Positions 38,151 to 50,510 of a stretch of DNA of 64,000 bases are shown here, piece after piece; the first letter of the stretch is position 1; each line of letters begins with the position of its first letter. Position numbers and translations under genes: made by a program. The stretch covers positions 236,630 to 300,629 of the forward strand of contig JAKMXF010000314.1 of the NCBI GenBank assembly GCA_024704765.1, given 5' to 3'. The notes below the pieces were generated by a model. That model was not told the DNA's origin. It was given only the letters and a program-made list of their open reading frames with translations, and did no database searches. This DNA comes from Oopsacas minuta (Eukaryota > Porifera > Hexactinellida > Lyssacinosida > Leucopsacidae).

Positions 38151-38872
38151 GGCCTATCATTAATGAAATGGACAGTATTATCCTCCGCGCTATGTAGGAA
38201 TATAGTGCAAAAATGTCCAGCAGACATACTAGTAGGGCAGCTCAGGAGTCTAGATCATGCTTCGTGTATATCTACAAAATCATTAGTCTTCATAACCAAA
38301 TATTGATGTCATTCGAAGTATAAGCCAGATGAATTAAAATGATTAATGATATAACAAATCATGTAGATGTAGATTATGAAAGTCAAAATAGAATCTACAT
38401 CCTCGATTATCCCTCAGTAACTGTCAAAATAAAATCTCCAACATGATAGTGAATATATGCAAAAGATTAGGAATTCAGACTCGGAAATCTGTTAACCGGA
38501 CTAAATGCACTCAATTATTACCAAGAACATGTTGAAACCTAATCTCTAACATGCTTTTGTATTGTAGAAAGTAAAGTGTGAAAATGTTCAATCACCAAAA
38601 GTTGTGAGAATTTCACTTAGAAAATACTCACACGAGACGACAAATCTTGGACCAAAAATGTATATGTATACCTATTTTCATGGAAATCGAACTGCTAGAT
38701 TTCGCACGACAAATACTTATGAAACTCCCTATAGGAACTGCACTAATAAAGACTCTATTACAACCTTAAATAAATTGAAATTCCTACTTGGCGTGAATCA
38801 TATCAATCTAAATTACAAACGCAAATAATCAACATATATATATATATATTTATATTTGTATGCCCGGAATTG

Positions 38873-39899
38873 ATTGAACACCCAGGGCTGATTAATGGCA
38901 TCCAGAGGTAAGTTGGGCCTGGCTCGGACAATATTGAGTCTTGGACGAATATTTACAGCTGTGACAAAATTATGACGTCATTGTGACCTTCTTAGATTTC
39001 GAAAAATCACATTTCGAATCACAGGTACCCCTCAATATGACAAAGGTCCTGAAGTAATGATTCTTCCCAAAGCTAAATCTTCATGAAATTATTACGTTAT
39101 CTTGAATGCAGACAAATATCAAAATCTCACCACACAAGGCCATTCATTGTAATTTGGATGGACCATGGATAAATATTATTAAACTATTCTGTGGATTTAT
39201 GCACGTACGTTAGAGGCACATTCTCTCATAATTGGATAATAATGGAATTTATTGTTAATTCAGGATATCCACTGTATAGTATACATCCAACTTCACATAA
39301 CATAGGGATACATCTTTAAAAAGTGACCATGTAATATGTGCATATTCATGACTACGTCGTGTCAGTAAGAGAGAAATTGAAAATGCATTTATATGGGAAG
39401 TAGGATACATACAAGATATTTCCTGTGCTGATTTGACCATACTTTCAACGATTTCAGTGTTATATGAAGAAATCCCAAAAATGTTCAATCTATGGTCTGT
39501 GCAATACTCAGAAATGTGCAAACTTTATCATGACAAATGTTTACATTTTGTAAAGAAACGGTTTTATATCAGTTGGTATTCCAACTTTTCTAGCAAATAT
39601 CAAAAATTTCGCTCTAATTATTTCAAAGATGATGCATGTAGTAATACAACTTTGCAAATTATGCTACAAAGGACTCCACTTAGATCTGAAATATTCCACT
39701 TATGTAGCTTTTTGAAATCCTATTTACCAATAAATACATTTATAATGGTCAAAATGCACCAGTTTAATAATATGGGCGATTAAAAAATTTCCATTAAAAC
39801 ATATCACAAGGAATCAGACTGTACCTTTAGTAGGCTATGTCCGCATTCATATTATACTAGTGCGCTTCGCTTGCCATTAATCAGCCCTGGGGGTTCAAT
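38873..39899. mobile_element. Foldback transposon-like element with 28-bp terminal inverted repeats
   Basis: The 28 bases at 38873-38900 (core CCCAGGGCTGATTAATGGCA) are the reverse complement of 39872-39899 with one mismatch. Just inside the left end, in inverse orientation, are the family blocks seen at 7.0, 24.4, 52.6 and 63.6 kb (GAGTCTTGGACGAA, AATTATGACGTCA, CACAGGTACCCCTC). No target duplication is obvious. The interior has two unrecognised ORFs (39255-39521 minus, 39433-39783 plus). This copy appears to define both ends of the family; the others are partial. Confidence 0.72.
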
Positions 39900-40337
39900 G
39901 GATGAGAACAAGGAGTATCGAGATTTTTTCAGACCGAACGATTTGTACTGTTAAATAATGTGGGTTGTGTCCTTGATAAAGGACGTAATGCTATGATAAT
40001 TCTATGAAAAAAATTAGTGAATTTATGAAAATATAATCAGTAATTCAATCATATATTATATATGACAATCACCATATTGAGATACAGTTAATCTCTTTAT
40101 ATGGATCGCAGGTATACATCGACATGCCAGTGTAAATAAGACAGAAATTGGACAATAAAGTTCTAAACAGTCAAGATTACATATATTTCAACGGGTATAC
40201 CGAACTCCTTATATCGAAGTACCATATTCAATCTACATCAAAGCTGGTTCTAAGTTTTTCTGTCCTATTAATAGGCACCACCGAAGGAATAATTATATAA
40301 TTGGGGCTTATACTTGCACTTTGTCAAGAATCTGAGG

Positions 40338-40400
40338 CAGTGGCGTTGCTGTGTATGTATTTAGGGGTGCTTACACCCAGGATTTGCTCAGAGGATTCCT
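40338..40400 (+). mobile_element. Possible hAT terminus fragment
   Basis: CAGTGGCGTTGCTGTGTATG followed by AGGGGTGCTTACACCC resembles a hAT end. Its partner was not found. Confidence 0.35.
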
Positions 40401-42461
40401 TGGATTGGAAGGGTAATCATCTGCAAATTTACCTTATCGATCTTCCTACCTCAGGAATATATAACCTTTAAACCATAAATCTATTAAATTGCTTTTTCTG
40501 AAATGAAATCATTAATTTTCTTGTCATATTAGAAACAACAAGATAGCACAAGTTTCATTAAACTTAATGCAATATCAATAGATTTGAGTGTATACAATTT
40601 GATTCACAATACACTATTCCCACAGAGGGAAAGAAGCATTAACTATGTTAGCGGCCATAGATATTTTATCAGTTGGTGCTAAAACAAACCAACTATTTAA
40701 CACAATATCACAGGAATGGCACTAAAGAAAGTCCGGAAAATCGGGGAAGTTGGCAAGTTTGTTGCAGGTTCACATTAGAACCAATAGACTGAAAAAACAT
40801 GAATGTGATTATTGGTCTAACTTTAACCATCAAAAAGGCGTGAAAATATTCACGTAAAGTATACCACAGGTGAACGTTTACACTCGGATGGCAATTTCAA
40901 TTAAGATTTTTCTTCCTTAAGAATTCCATTAAGTGTCCGATCATATGTTTCAGTGATGCCAAACTGACAAAGTACTCCCTTACATTAAATGCATAATAAT
41001 CAAGTGAACCATTGGTCATGGGATATGGGACACATCAAGTGACCAATGGTCCACTTTGATCTTGCCTGAACAGACTTGATATAGTAGATTAAATAATCAT
41101 AGAAAATCAAAATTCACTTAATGACATTTCAATTTGATACTTTAATAATCAATGCATGGAGAACGGATTGTAGTACAAAACATTAATAGGGTAAAATGGA
41201 TGTGATTAATTCAGTGATCACTTCAATCATTTAGTGGACAGACTTTCCGTATAGCTAGATAAAAATTGTTATTATTCGAAAGGATAGAGTTGGTGAATTA
41301 CGAAAATGTAAAAAGAATTGTAAAAATCTGTGTGATGACTCGATTCAAAGTTTTGAAATTTTCCAAACCTGTCAACCATGACTTGATATTTCACAGGCTT
41401 TTCATTATTATCTTGATTTGATTTTTCTTTTGGATCTATCGAGGGTTAGTGAATTATGTGTTTAAATTTCTTTTAAACAAATCATTTTGCTGGGTGTTTT
41501 CATGAACTATCTGGATTCTAAGGAATACCAATACATTATTTTAGATGTGTCCATAGTAGTAAGTTCTTTGGTAATATATTCAAATTAATACTGTAGAGTA
41601 GAGCTCGGATAAAACCTGCATGGCTTAAGGTAAGGTGTACTTTCGGTTAGTACGTACTTTTCTCACAAAGATCTCGATTTTTATTAATTGTACAGAAAAT
41701 ATTCAGGACGAGTACGTGCTATTTTTGTTTGCCCGAGAAGTACGCATTATCAGAGTTCAACAACATTTTGGGGATACCAAAGCAATATATATTACACCCA
41801 TAGTATATTCGTACGCCTATACCCCTAGAGTATTACTCAATTATTCCATGCTCAAATCTTATAGATATCCTGATAATTACATTTATTATGATCAAATGTA
41901 AAAAACACAATTGTGTGATAAAATACAATCATTGTCAGTATTGTAAGTTGGAATTCCTAATGATTTGCCTGTGTGAAAGCTCAAGCTGTAATGTCTCTAA
42001 GAATAGGTACAACATACGATGAAAAGTCAATTTTAAAGTACAGTAATTGTATATGGAAAAACGGCATATTATGCAAAACTAATGATCCATGAAACCAACT
42101 GTAAATTCTACCTTTTGAATGTTTTAATGACGTATAGGGATATGATAGCGAAATACGTATTTCTTATGTGAAATATGATTTCTCATCATGTGGTTTCGCA
42201 AGAACTATATTAGAACGTAAAATGTAGCTTTTCAAACTATGTTAAACCATGTTCTCAGTGTTTTAGTGCTTGACAGTTGTACACAATGGCAGAGGCGAAT
42301 AGTATATTTGAAAACAAAAGTGATATGAATGGAATGTGAACACATTCCTGTGTTGCCAAGGGAACCTGTTTCTATTTGTTTATGTATAACTCAAAAACTA
42401 TGAGTGCGATGGCTCCAAAATGTATTATATAGTTCATCTGCCTTAGGTTCATACTTTTTGA

Positions 42462-43789
42462 GAGTCTGTCGGATAATTAGTTAGAACTATTAAAATTATA
42501 ATTCCTGGCTAACTAGGACAGCGATAGAACTAATCTTAGTAAATATATCATGTAAAATATTGCGAAATTAATATTTATTTTGCGTCCGCCATTATCAATT
42601 ACCAATGGACACCTCTTTGGCATTGATCTCCAATAATATCCCAGAAAATCTCCATTGATATTTTCTCACACGTCGGTCAACTCCTCCTTCAGCAGTGTGA
42701 TATTCTTTGGACCCTTTTAACAGCTTTTATTTGACCCAAGCAAACAAGTTTTCTATGGGGTAAATTTCTGGACTCTGACTAGGCCAATTAATCTTCTTAT
42801 TGGGTATGTTTTTCTCCATCCAAGTCTGGTCATTTTTGCGGTATGCTTGGGATCATTATCCTGAACCAAGAACCAATCATCTTGGTGGAAGAAATGAGCT
42901 TGGGCAAGCAAATAAACTTCCAGGATCTTTAGAAACAATTCTGCATCCAGCCTATGTGTGAAGATACATAATGGAAACGTTGCCATAGAGGAGAAAGCTG
43001 CCCATAGGTGAATTTTTTGAGCATGTTTGACTGTGGGTTGATTCCACACCATGCCTCTTTTGGTCCACATCCGTATTCGCACTCGACACAACTAAATTGA
43101 GGCCTTATCAGCGAATAATAGCATACTGTCATTGGTTATCAATGTTATTCCTTGCCAATTGAATTCTATAGAGCCCATTCATTTCTGATACCAGGGGAGC
43201 AGGCGTCGGATAAGGCTTGGAATAATCAAGTTTTTTCAAGCAACGATTCATGGTATCTCTTCCTATTTGAGCTGGACACTTAGCTGTTAAATTGCGAATT
43301 GAAATCGTAGGATTTATGTCAATGGTCCTAGCAACATATTTCATTATTTGGAGACAAGTGTCCCAAGTCTTCCTGCTCCACTCTTGTGAACAAGAGAGGT
43401 TTCAGTTTTTAGACGAGAAATCAAGTAGTAAACGGTTGCAACAGACAAACCCACGATAGTGCTAATTCCTTCGGAGAGTGTTTCTTTCCTACTAAGAGTA
43501 TTTGACTTTGTTTCCTCTTTGATACTTGGGGCATTTGGACGATAAATGGCTATTTAATGTATGAATAATATCAATTAAATAAAATTCTAAAAAAGGCCCG
43601 TTATCTTGACGTCATGCACTACTATTTGACCCAAAGATATATTTTGTACATAGCCAATGTGTAATTGTTGAAGTAAACCCCCTCTACTAATAGGTAGTAA
43701 TAATAGTACCTCTATCAGTTGAATAAATATGCCAGAAATGACCAGGAATACAAATTATAGGCTATTCTAAATAATTATCGGACATACTG
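42462..43789 (-). mobile_element. Tc1-like transposon
   Basis: The right end in reverse complement reads CAGTATGTCCGATAATTA and is followed by TA. The left end reads GAGTCTGTCGGATAATTA; its TA appears mutated to GA. Length is 1328 bp, usual for Tc1-like elements. Confidence 0.8.
42673..43515 (-). pseudogene. Tc1-like transposase (DD34E type), broken
   Basis: The N-terminus gives SEGISTIVGLSVATVYYLIS, a helix-turn-helix, then SGAGRLG at the place of the GRPR hinge. A double stop follows near 43343. The next block (43344-43132) has TISIRNLTAKCPAQIGRDTM, the second helix-turn-helix. After another frameshift come MWTKRGMVWNQPTVKHAQKI, LWAAFSSMATFPLCIF and FLVQDNDPKHTAKM, carrying the second catalytic Asp. 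In a further frame, SQSPEIYPIENLFAWVK carries the third residue (Glu of PIEN). The first Asp region, expected between the two ORFs near 43120, is degraded. Confidence 0.8.
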
Positions 43790-44683
43790 TATTTTGACAA
43801 TTGCTATACAGATAGTAGCCATATAATATATGAGAAATGTCAAAATATCTCAAGTATCAACTAAAATCAAATGAAATACATCATTATTGAATAGGAAGTT
43901 GACTACTACGAACTATTGGTATAAAGTTGAGAGGCATAGCATTCATAGTTTCTGAGTTATAGCGTCAAAAATACAAAGACTATACCTTACCAACAGAGGA
44001 ATGTGTTCACGTTCCATTCATATCAACTATTGTTTTAAATATACTATTCACTTGTGTCATTATATAGAACTGTCAAGCCCGGGTTAAGTTTATATCCGGG
44101 CACTCGTAAAATTTCACACCAATATTGAGACTTAAGCTTGGAAGTTACTGGTACATTGTGTCAATTAAGTTTAGAAGTCAATGCTATCTCACTAAATTAA
44201 TTGCTTTGGAATTAAAAAACAATTTGGACAGTTGGCAACCCTGGCATATACTTACTACTAATGGCTAACCGTACAAGATTTTGCCTATATCTGTTGCTCT
44301 GTACAGACGTACAGGGATTTAGTAGATTTGACATGAATATTAGTTGAGACACTTACTGATTATTATGAGTCCAATGGCTTAAACCCCTAAAGTATGTACA
44401 TTATGTGGTGTAATCAACAGTTCTTATTCAGGGGTAGAGGGATTACCTGTAGAGTCTCCTTTCCAAATTATTCAAGTGTACATTGAATATCTAAACTCTG
44501 TAATAAACGAGCGAGAAATACTTTGTAGGTGTACACGGTTGTGGCCAATGTAAAGAGGAAATGAGAACTCCACACTGGGAAATGACATAAATATTTTGCA
44601 ATTTAAAGGAATGAAATAAGTATAATTTTGAAAACTCGCATGAAGGATTGTATTGATTATAGAAACGCCTATTCTGTATTTGA

Positions 44684-44701
44684 TTGAGAGAGAGAGAGAG
44701 A
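44684..44701 (+). repeat. Short (GA)n run
   Basis: About nine GA units follow TTGATT. A GC-rich hairpin, TGAGCACG...CGTGCTCA, follows at about 44709-44737. Confidence 0.85.
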
Positions 44702-44779
44702 AAAGTTAATGAGCACGTGCCTGGGCCCGTGCTCACTAAATACTTGCCCCCTTGCCCACACTTTCGACGCTACTGCGTT

Positions 44780-46140
44780 TAACTATGAGGCGCAAGGAGG
44801 GGGTGACGTTCCTGTCTAGGGCCGGTATGTCCCCTCAATCTGAATCTACAGCACAGGCAGCAGTTAGTCCAACTTCTCCAGGGATTCACAAAGTATTCAC
44901 CTCACTTTGACTGTTTCTACAACAGCTCAAGATCAAGATTGTCTTCGAGGTGATAAATGCATGGGACGCCCTTGAAAGCGTCGTTTCTATGGAAATATGC
45001 ATATACAAATTGTACACCATATCTTACTGATGTGCCAGACCTGACAATACCGCTTTGCACGAAACCTCCTTATGCAAAGAATCGCAAATAACCAAAAGTA
45101 CTACACGCAGAGGCTTCATTGCTAAATTTCGCATTCCAAACCTGTGTTACTACTTTCAGCTTCATGAGAAAAGAATATACACAGAACAACTGGCATGAGA
45201 ATCCTTGAAGTTGGCATCCTAGCAGAAGTATTCTCTACTTTTTATTGGAACAAATGTGCTGGGAGTCTTTCACTTTACGAAGAAAAATGGATTCATGGAT
45301 TCATACAATACCAGTAGAGTGCTATGGCTGGACACACTACTGGGATATCGTGGGATAATATTCACAAACTATCTTCAATATTTGATATGCCCCCACCAGT
45401 TCAGAGCATGCCATCTCCATATCTGAACCGTATGGAACCTGTTACAAAGGTTGCAGTAGGGACTGCCACATTTGATGCCGCTAATCAGCTACGCCTAAGA
45501 TCAGACTGAAGTATCACCTGATTATAACGCTACCAACGTAACTGTCAGCTTCGAAAGCTACTGGAAGACTAAGTTACTCTACTTCATTTATCAACACAGT
45601 TGTTTAGCATCAATCAAGCTGTGCTCTGCTCTACCTAATGCTCTGACAACCTTCAAACCAATTGACATAGAAAGGTGAAAGTATTCAATACTTATGCGAC
45701 AGAAGAATTCTGTAGCCATCTGACGTCAGGAATGACTCAAAATGCAAATGAATCCTTACACAACACTACATGAAGTCTCTATCCAAAAGCAAGCACTTAT
45801 CACCTCAATCTATTTAGGATTATCACTGCTATCGCTGTCCTAGCCTTTAACGAAGTTGAACTTTCACAATTCGGAATCCTGACTAACCTTGGCCTATCTC
45901 CCTCTTGGCGGACTTACAGTGCAATTCTTAAACGAGAATACTGGTCAGATTATTCTCTATGAGCTCAGAAGAAGTCGAAATATCAAAGACGAAGAAGAAG
46001 GGCGAGACTATTCAAGCGACAAAGAGAGAGTGCCCTGTTGAAAGCAGAAGTTGGAAGAAGCTATAAAGGGAGGCAGTTTGGGGCTGAGAATTCCCCAAAG
46101 AAGAAGTGTGGCAGGGTTCGAGGACGGATCGGTCTAACAG
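44780..46140 (+). pseudogene. Mutator-like transposase fossil
   Basis: The recognised blocks, in several frames, are these. AGHTTGISWDNIHKLSSIFD with MPPPVQSMPSPYLNRM (45324-45430) matches the N-terminal 'lnlPxPvsxxsYxxxl' block of arthropod Mutator-like transposases. NVTVSFESYWKTK (near 45535) sits where the family has 'VSxDGTWxxRG', with Glu in place of the first catalytic Asp. MTQNANESLHNT, SLYPKAS, AIAVLAFNEVELSQFGILT and LGLSPS (45735-45900) match the conserved C-terminal 'TQNxNESFNxxIW..PK' block. Lys/Arg-rich QRRRRRARLFKRQRESALLK follows. The catalytic middle is largely deleted. No terminal inverted repeats were found. Confidence 0.65.
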
Positions 46141-47202
46141 GTAAGAGGTAAGGGAGTGAAGAGAAGTGCGAGGGAGCGTGGCGTTTCTCATGTTTCCACA
46201 CGGTCTTAAAGCTCAACCAGCAGCTCTGAAGAGTCGGATACCCTGTGCAGTATATACCACAAGAAATAACCAGAACCTGTGACATAGAGGAAACTTGGAA
46301 AGAATCAATCCCATTGGGTATAATGTGAGATCTGCTCTGAATTGGTCTCATTGCTGTCGTATTGACGTAAACATTCAGACCGTGTCTAAAGCCTCTCTTT
46401 ACTGTGATACGTGTTCTTAGAAGGTATGATCATTAACTTTTATACTACCCACTAGTGATCAACAAACTGGATAATTCCGAACATCATTATTCAACAGAAA
46501 TCGAATAGTTGTTCCGAACTTTGGTTGAGGGTAAATTATTTCTTAAGTATTATCGGTTTAGCTGTATCGAATCTTTTGTAATTATTCGGTTGGTAGAATA
46601 TCCTCCATAATATTCAGTGGAAAACTATTTCGATCACTACTACTACCCACGCTTAACGCTATCCCTTGCATAATTTATTGATTACCAGATGATAATTAGA
46701 TCCCACTACGAGTATACATGTCAAATATGGTGTCTTAATATCTAAACATGTGAACAGAAGATACATAAGATTACAAGTAATGCCAGAAGATCAACGGACA
46801 GGAAATGTTCGCAGGCCGCATAGAGCAAGCGCAGGCATCTTCTACCATTCAATAATAAATTTGTAAAGGGGTCGAAGACACCTAGATAAAGGCTTCCGCA
46901 GGAGCTAGTAGAAGCAGCGCATGAGAGGGATTTCCGGCTAGTAATGGTGAAATACATCTCGAAAAATTCAGTATCCATCGGTCCGAGTCAAGAGACCAAC
47001 CAAACTGTAAATAGTCCTAATATGTTTGGAGAAGGAAGATCGACGAATGCGATGCGAGTAGATTAATTTCGCTATGGTTGACCCAGCATGTCCAAACATG
47101 GTTAGACGAAGGTACCAAGTATAATTTTGCAGTAACCATATGTTGGTTAGTCTAAAATGTAAATGGTCGATGAAGGAGAATTAAAAATCTGATTCTTTGG
47201 AG

Positions 47203-47232
47203 GCTATGCTAGAGTAACTCTAACATAGCCTA
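47203..47232. repeat. Short hairpin
   Basis: GGCTATGCTAGAGT pairs with ACTCTAACATAGCC with one mismatch and almost no loop. No gene is nearby. Confidence 0.7.
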
Positions 47233-47442
47233 CCCGGTAGACAAATCCTCACCTCTTCTTGGGTACCCAGCTCAACTAGATAATGTTATTAAGCGGAGTT
47301 GACTGCACAAAATTTTGAATGGCAAAGTTCGTTATCAAATGCTTTAGGAATAATAGGATATAGAATAAAATATACAGTGAAACCATGCCTTCTAAGTCAC
47401 CGATTTCATTAAGGGAGGAAAATGATTGAGTTTCAGCATCTA

Positions 47443-48774
47443 ATAGGGCGTTCAATAAGTCTTGCGAGGGATATCATAGAATAAGATACAAATACCACAC
47501 ACACTTGTTCATTATATTAGTTATTCAAAGTAATCCCCTCCTGCAGATACACAGAGTTTTAACCTTTCCACCCACTTGGAAAACACATTTCTGTACTCTT
47601 CTTCGGGGATGGAATTGAAGTACTGGTACAGGTCCTACCGAGTTCTTGTAATGTGTTAAAATGTTTGCCTTGCAGGTAGATTTTAAGCTTGGGGAATAGC
47701 CAAAAATCACATGGAGCTAGGTCTGGTGAGTATGGTGGATGGGGAAGTAATTCTAACCCTTCAATGTACAAGAAACTATTGGAAGCTTAGCTGTATGGGA
47801 ACTAGCGTTATCAATTAAAATCTTCATTCCTCGAGTTCGGTTTTCGGGCGGTACTTTTCTATATTTTTTATCAAATTTGGAAGCACTTGCTCTGTAAAGA
47901 AAGTAGCAGTAACAGCCTTGCCACTCTCACAAGGTAATTGCAAGACAATTCCATGACTACTGAAGAAGATGGTATACATAATCTTAGGTTTTCTGAAGTC
48001 GGGCCTAGGAATTTTCGCCGGTTGTTCTTCGCCCCTTACCCATGATCGCTTCTTATACTTGCTATATGGTGTTGAATAGTACACCCATGTCTCGTCACCA
48101 GTAATAATCTCTGTTAAGCGTCTAGAATCGCAGTTCTCATAAGTTTCCAATAGTTTCTTGACAATATTCAGTCGTGCCAACCTTTGATTCTCACTGAGCT
48201 TATGCGGGACCTATTTCCCACAAATCGATCGGTAGTCAAGCTCAGTCGCCAGAATTGTATGAATAGCTCCCGATGAAATCTCCATACTTTGTTCTAACTG
48301 ATTGACAGTAATGCACTTGTCTTCCAAGACCATACTTTTAATGAGTGCGATATTCTCTGAAGTGGTGACGGATACCGGTCTTCCAGATCGAGGCAAATCT
48401 GTGACATCAGCACCACCAGATCTAAAACGGGCCGTCCATCGCTCTACAGTAGATCTGGAAGGGCAATCCATACAACTATATCTCCTGTAACTCGCTGAAG
48501 ATCTGTACGGGCTGGATCTTGAGTATTGTGCGAAACTCTATGTAAGCTCGCCATTTGAGGTTGAAATTATCATCCCTTGAAGCCATAAATTCAACAGTGG
48601 GTATAAATTGACTACACGTATCTATCTCAAAAATTCATAATTGTATTGAATAAGCTTGAAACCGTCAGTATATAGAGTTTAACTATATGGGCTTATGATA
48701 TATGAAAGTTAGATATATTACTTGACTAATTCCTATGATATATCATGATCCGCAAGACTTATTGAACGCCCTGA
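47443..48774 (-). mobile_element. mariner element, copy 2
   Basis: This is a full-length 1332-bp copy with TA on both sides (47441-47442 and 48775-48776). Both ends carry the GGGCGTTCAATAAGTCTTGC inverted repeat. It is nearly identical to copy 3 and close to copy 1. Confidence 0.93.
47521..48586 (-). pseudogene. mariner transposase, copy 2
   Basis: It starts MASRDDNFN at 48586 and ends SAGGDYFE-TAA at 47521. A one-base insertion gives an early stop after ELQEI, a lesion shared with copy 3 but not copy 1. Downstream domains are clear: STVERWTARF and DLPRSGRPVSV (helix-turn-helix and linker), IITGDETWVYYS, ILIDNASSHTA and PYSPDLAPCDFWLF (catalytic Asp residues). The TGA after TELEE, the frameshifts on both sides of the second Asp and the late frameshift are at the same places as in copies 1 and 3. 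Confidence 0.9.
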
Positions 48775-49529
48775 TAGTAGAGTATGTGAACGAAGAACAA
48801 ATCAAGTCGTAAAATTAACAAGTACGTACTGTGGAAAGTTATGCACATCTAGCGCGAAGTATCATAATCATAAAATACAGCCGTATTTAGTTAATATATA
48901 TTTTGTGTGACTAAAAATTTGGAATCAAAACCCGACATATGTGGTTAATTAATAAATTGATTTGGCATTTTGGACCATGGATTACATCCATAACATATAA
49001 TTTGCTGTTGCTTGATAGAAAACATCCAATCAAGTACAACTAATTGTAAAATTGGCTCAGTATACAAATATTCATTAAATTGGAAGACACGACAAACAAA
49101 GACTACTCATTCCTAAAAATATGATTACTGAAAGAATTTTTTATATATGCTACATTCCGGTCCTTAAACACGAAATATTTTAGATGTGAAAGATTCTAAG
49201 GAAACAGAGTATAAAGATCAAAGACCATCTCCAAGATAATGCCTAACTGTGAAGTTGTGAGGAATTTAGCCCTCTATGGGTTAGTTGCTATATCTAAAGT
49301 AGACTCATTGAATATGTGAAAAATATAAAATACATTATATACGTATTACGTATGCATAAATGAAAATACTGAGAATGTAAATTGATAAGTATGAAAGTAT
49401 AGAAAGAAATTATTGATGAATCACTATGACTCAGCAGGGCTGAACTCATTTTCTGTTGGTAAAGCAAATATTTCTCTTAATCATCTTATTCAAATTTCAT
49501 TCAACAACTCATTCAACAAATTCAACTCA

Positions 49530-49690
49530 TTTAGAGAAATGAATAGTTTAACAATCATTTTGAGAAATGGGTTGGTTTCACAATCTCATATTAAGAAATG
49601 AGTCGGTTCTACAAATTAGTTTTAAGAAATGAATTGGTTGAATCAGCCTATTTAAGTATCGAGTTGGCTCCATCAACTCGCGTAACGCTC
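49530..49690 (+). repeat. Diverged 31-bp tandem repeat (minisatellite)
   Basis: Units beginning TAAGAAATGAGTYGGTT start at 49561, 49592, 49623 and 49653 (spacing 31, 31, 30), with a shorter unit just before. Flanking sequence from about 49480 to 49790 keeps CAACTCATT / AATGAGTTG half-sites in both orientations, so the array is rich in inverted half-palindromes. Confidence 0.75.
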
Positions 49691-50510
49691 CTCCGAATCA
49701 TTCAACTCATTCATTTTCGAATTACCAAACAATCAAATCATTTAAGAAAATGAGTTGATCATGCCAGCTCAATGCGAGTTGATACAGGCCGCCCATGAAT
49801 GAAAATATTATTACTGGAATCTGACGAATATAACATTGAGTTTATGCTGATCCCATGAGAGGCGGAGTATCCCATAAGAAGAATAGCGGACATCTGTTTG
49901 ATAACGCTGAATTTTTAACAAGCTAAGATAAGAATAACCGATTTGGATTGCATTTAGATAAATATACCTGTTGTCAATGGATTACTGATGGGATAGGATT
50001 TTGAATGGGTGCACAATTGTATGTTGCTGGGCTATGTTAAAACCATGTACTCAACCACCATATCAATTGGTGGCAATTTTTTCTGAAACGAAATCAAATA
50101 TAGAGGGACATCACATGAAATTGATGATACATCCATGTAAATTACACAAAAACGGTCTCTTCATCTAAATCTGGGATACGGACCCAAGGTACCCAAAAGT
50201 AGCGCATATGCACTTAAGTAACATTATTAATAGCGAAACAATATTACGACAAATTCAAACAAGCAAACTGGAAGTTCGCTAGCATTCATATTGAAATGGC
50301 AAACTATTTCTCCACACTCAATAGTCTGGTACCATTACTTGATATTTAGAGGTGTTAACACAGTTGTTTCATCTCACTCTTAAGTATTGGAACAGAGTGT
50401 AAGAGGAATAATCAAAAAGAGAGTCTTTAATCTATAATCTACGAATAATGCAAAATTAGAAATATCAATCAAATAATAAATGAAAATTGCGCAAAATCAC
50501 GAATACATAC

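Larger units (their letters stand above)
42268..44078. mobile_element. Long-inverted-repeat element hosting a Tc1-like insertion
   Basis: GCTTGACAGTT (42268-42278) is mirrored by AACTGTCAAGC (44068-44078). Matching blocks continue inward for about 190 bp, including GAATAGTATATTT, GATATGAATGGAA and GTGAACACATTCCT. The arms are diverged. The right arm has about 100 extra bases before the Tc1 end, which I take as the former centre of the element. Its class is unknown. Confidence 0.65.
32971..50510 (-). other. 17.5-kb JIP3/4 intron
   Basis: The intron is bounded by the donor at 50510 (GTATGT) and the acceptor at 32971 (TTTATTTAG). The phases match (2 then 1). It contains the LINE/pogo nest, the 39-kb foldback, the Tc1 nest, the Mutator-like fossil, mariner copy 2 and the minisatellite. 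Nothing is recognised in 32971-33506, 37504-38090, 39900-42267 (apart from a hAT-like end), 46141-47440 and 48777-49480. The ORF at 46742-46978 (minus) is not identifiable. Confidence 0.75.

Noticed and set aside
49530-49690. CRISPR array
   Set aside because: Units are contiguous diverged tandem repeats without unique spacers, in a eukaryotic intron.
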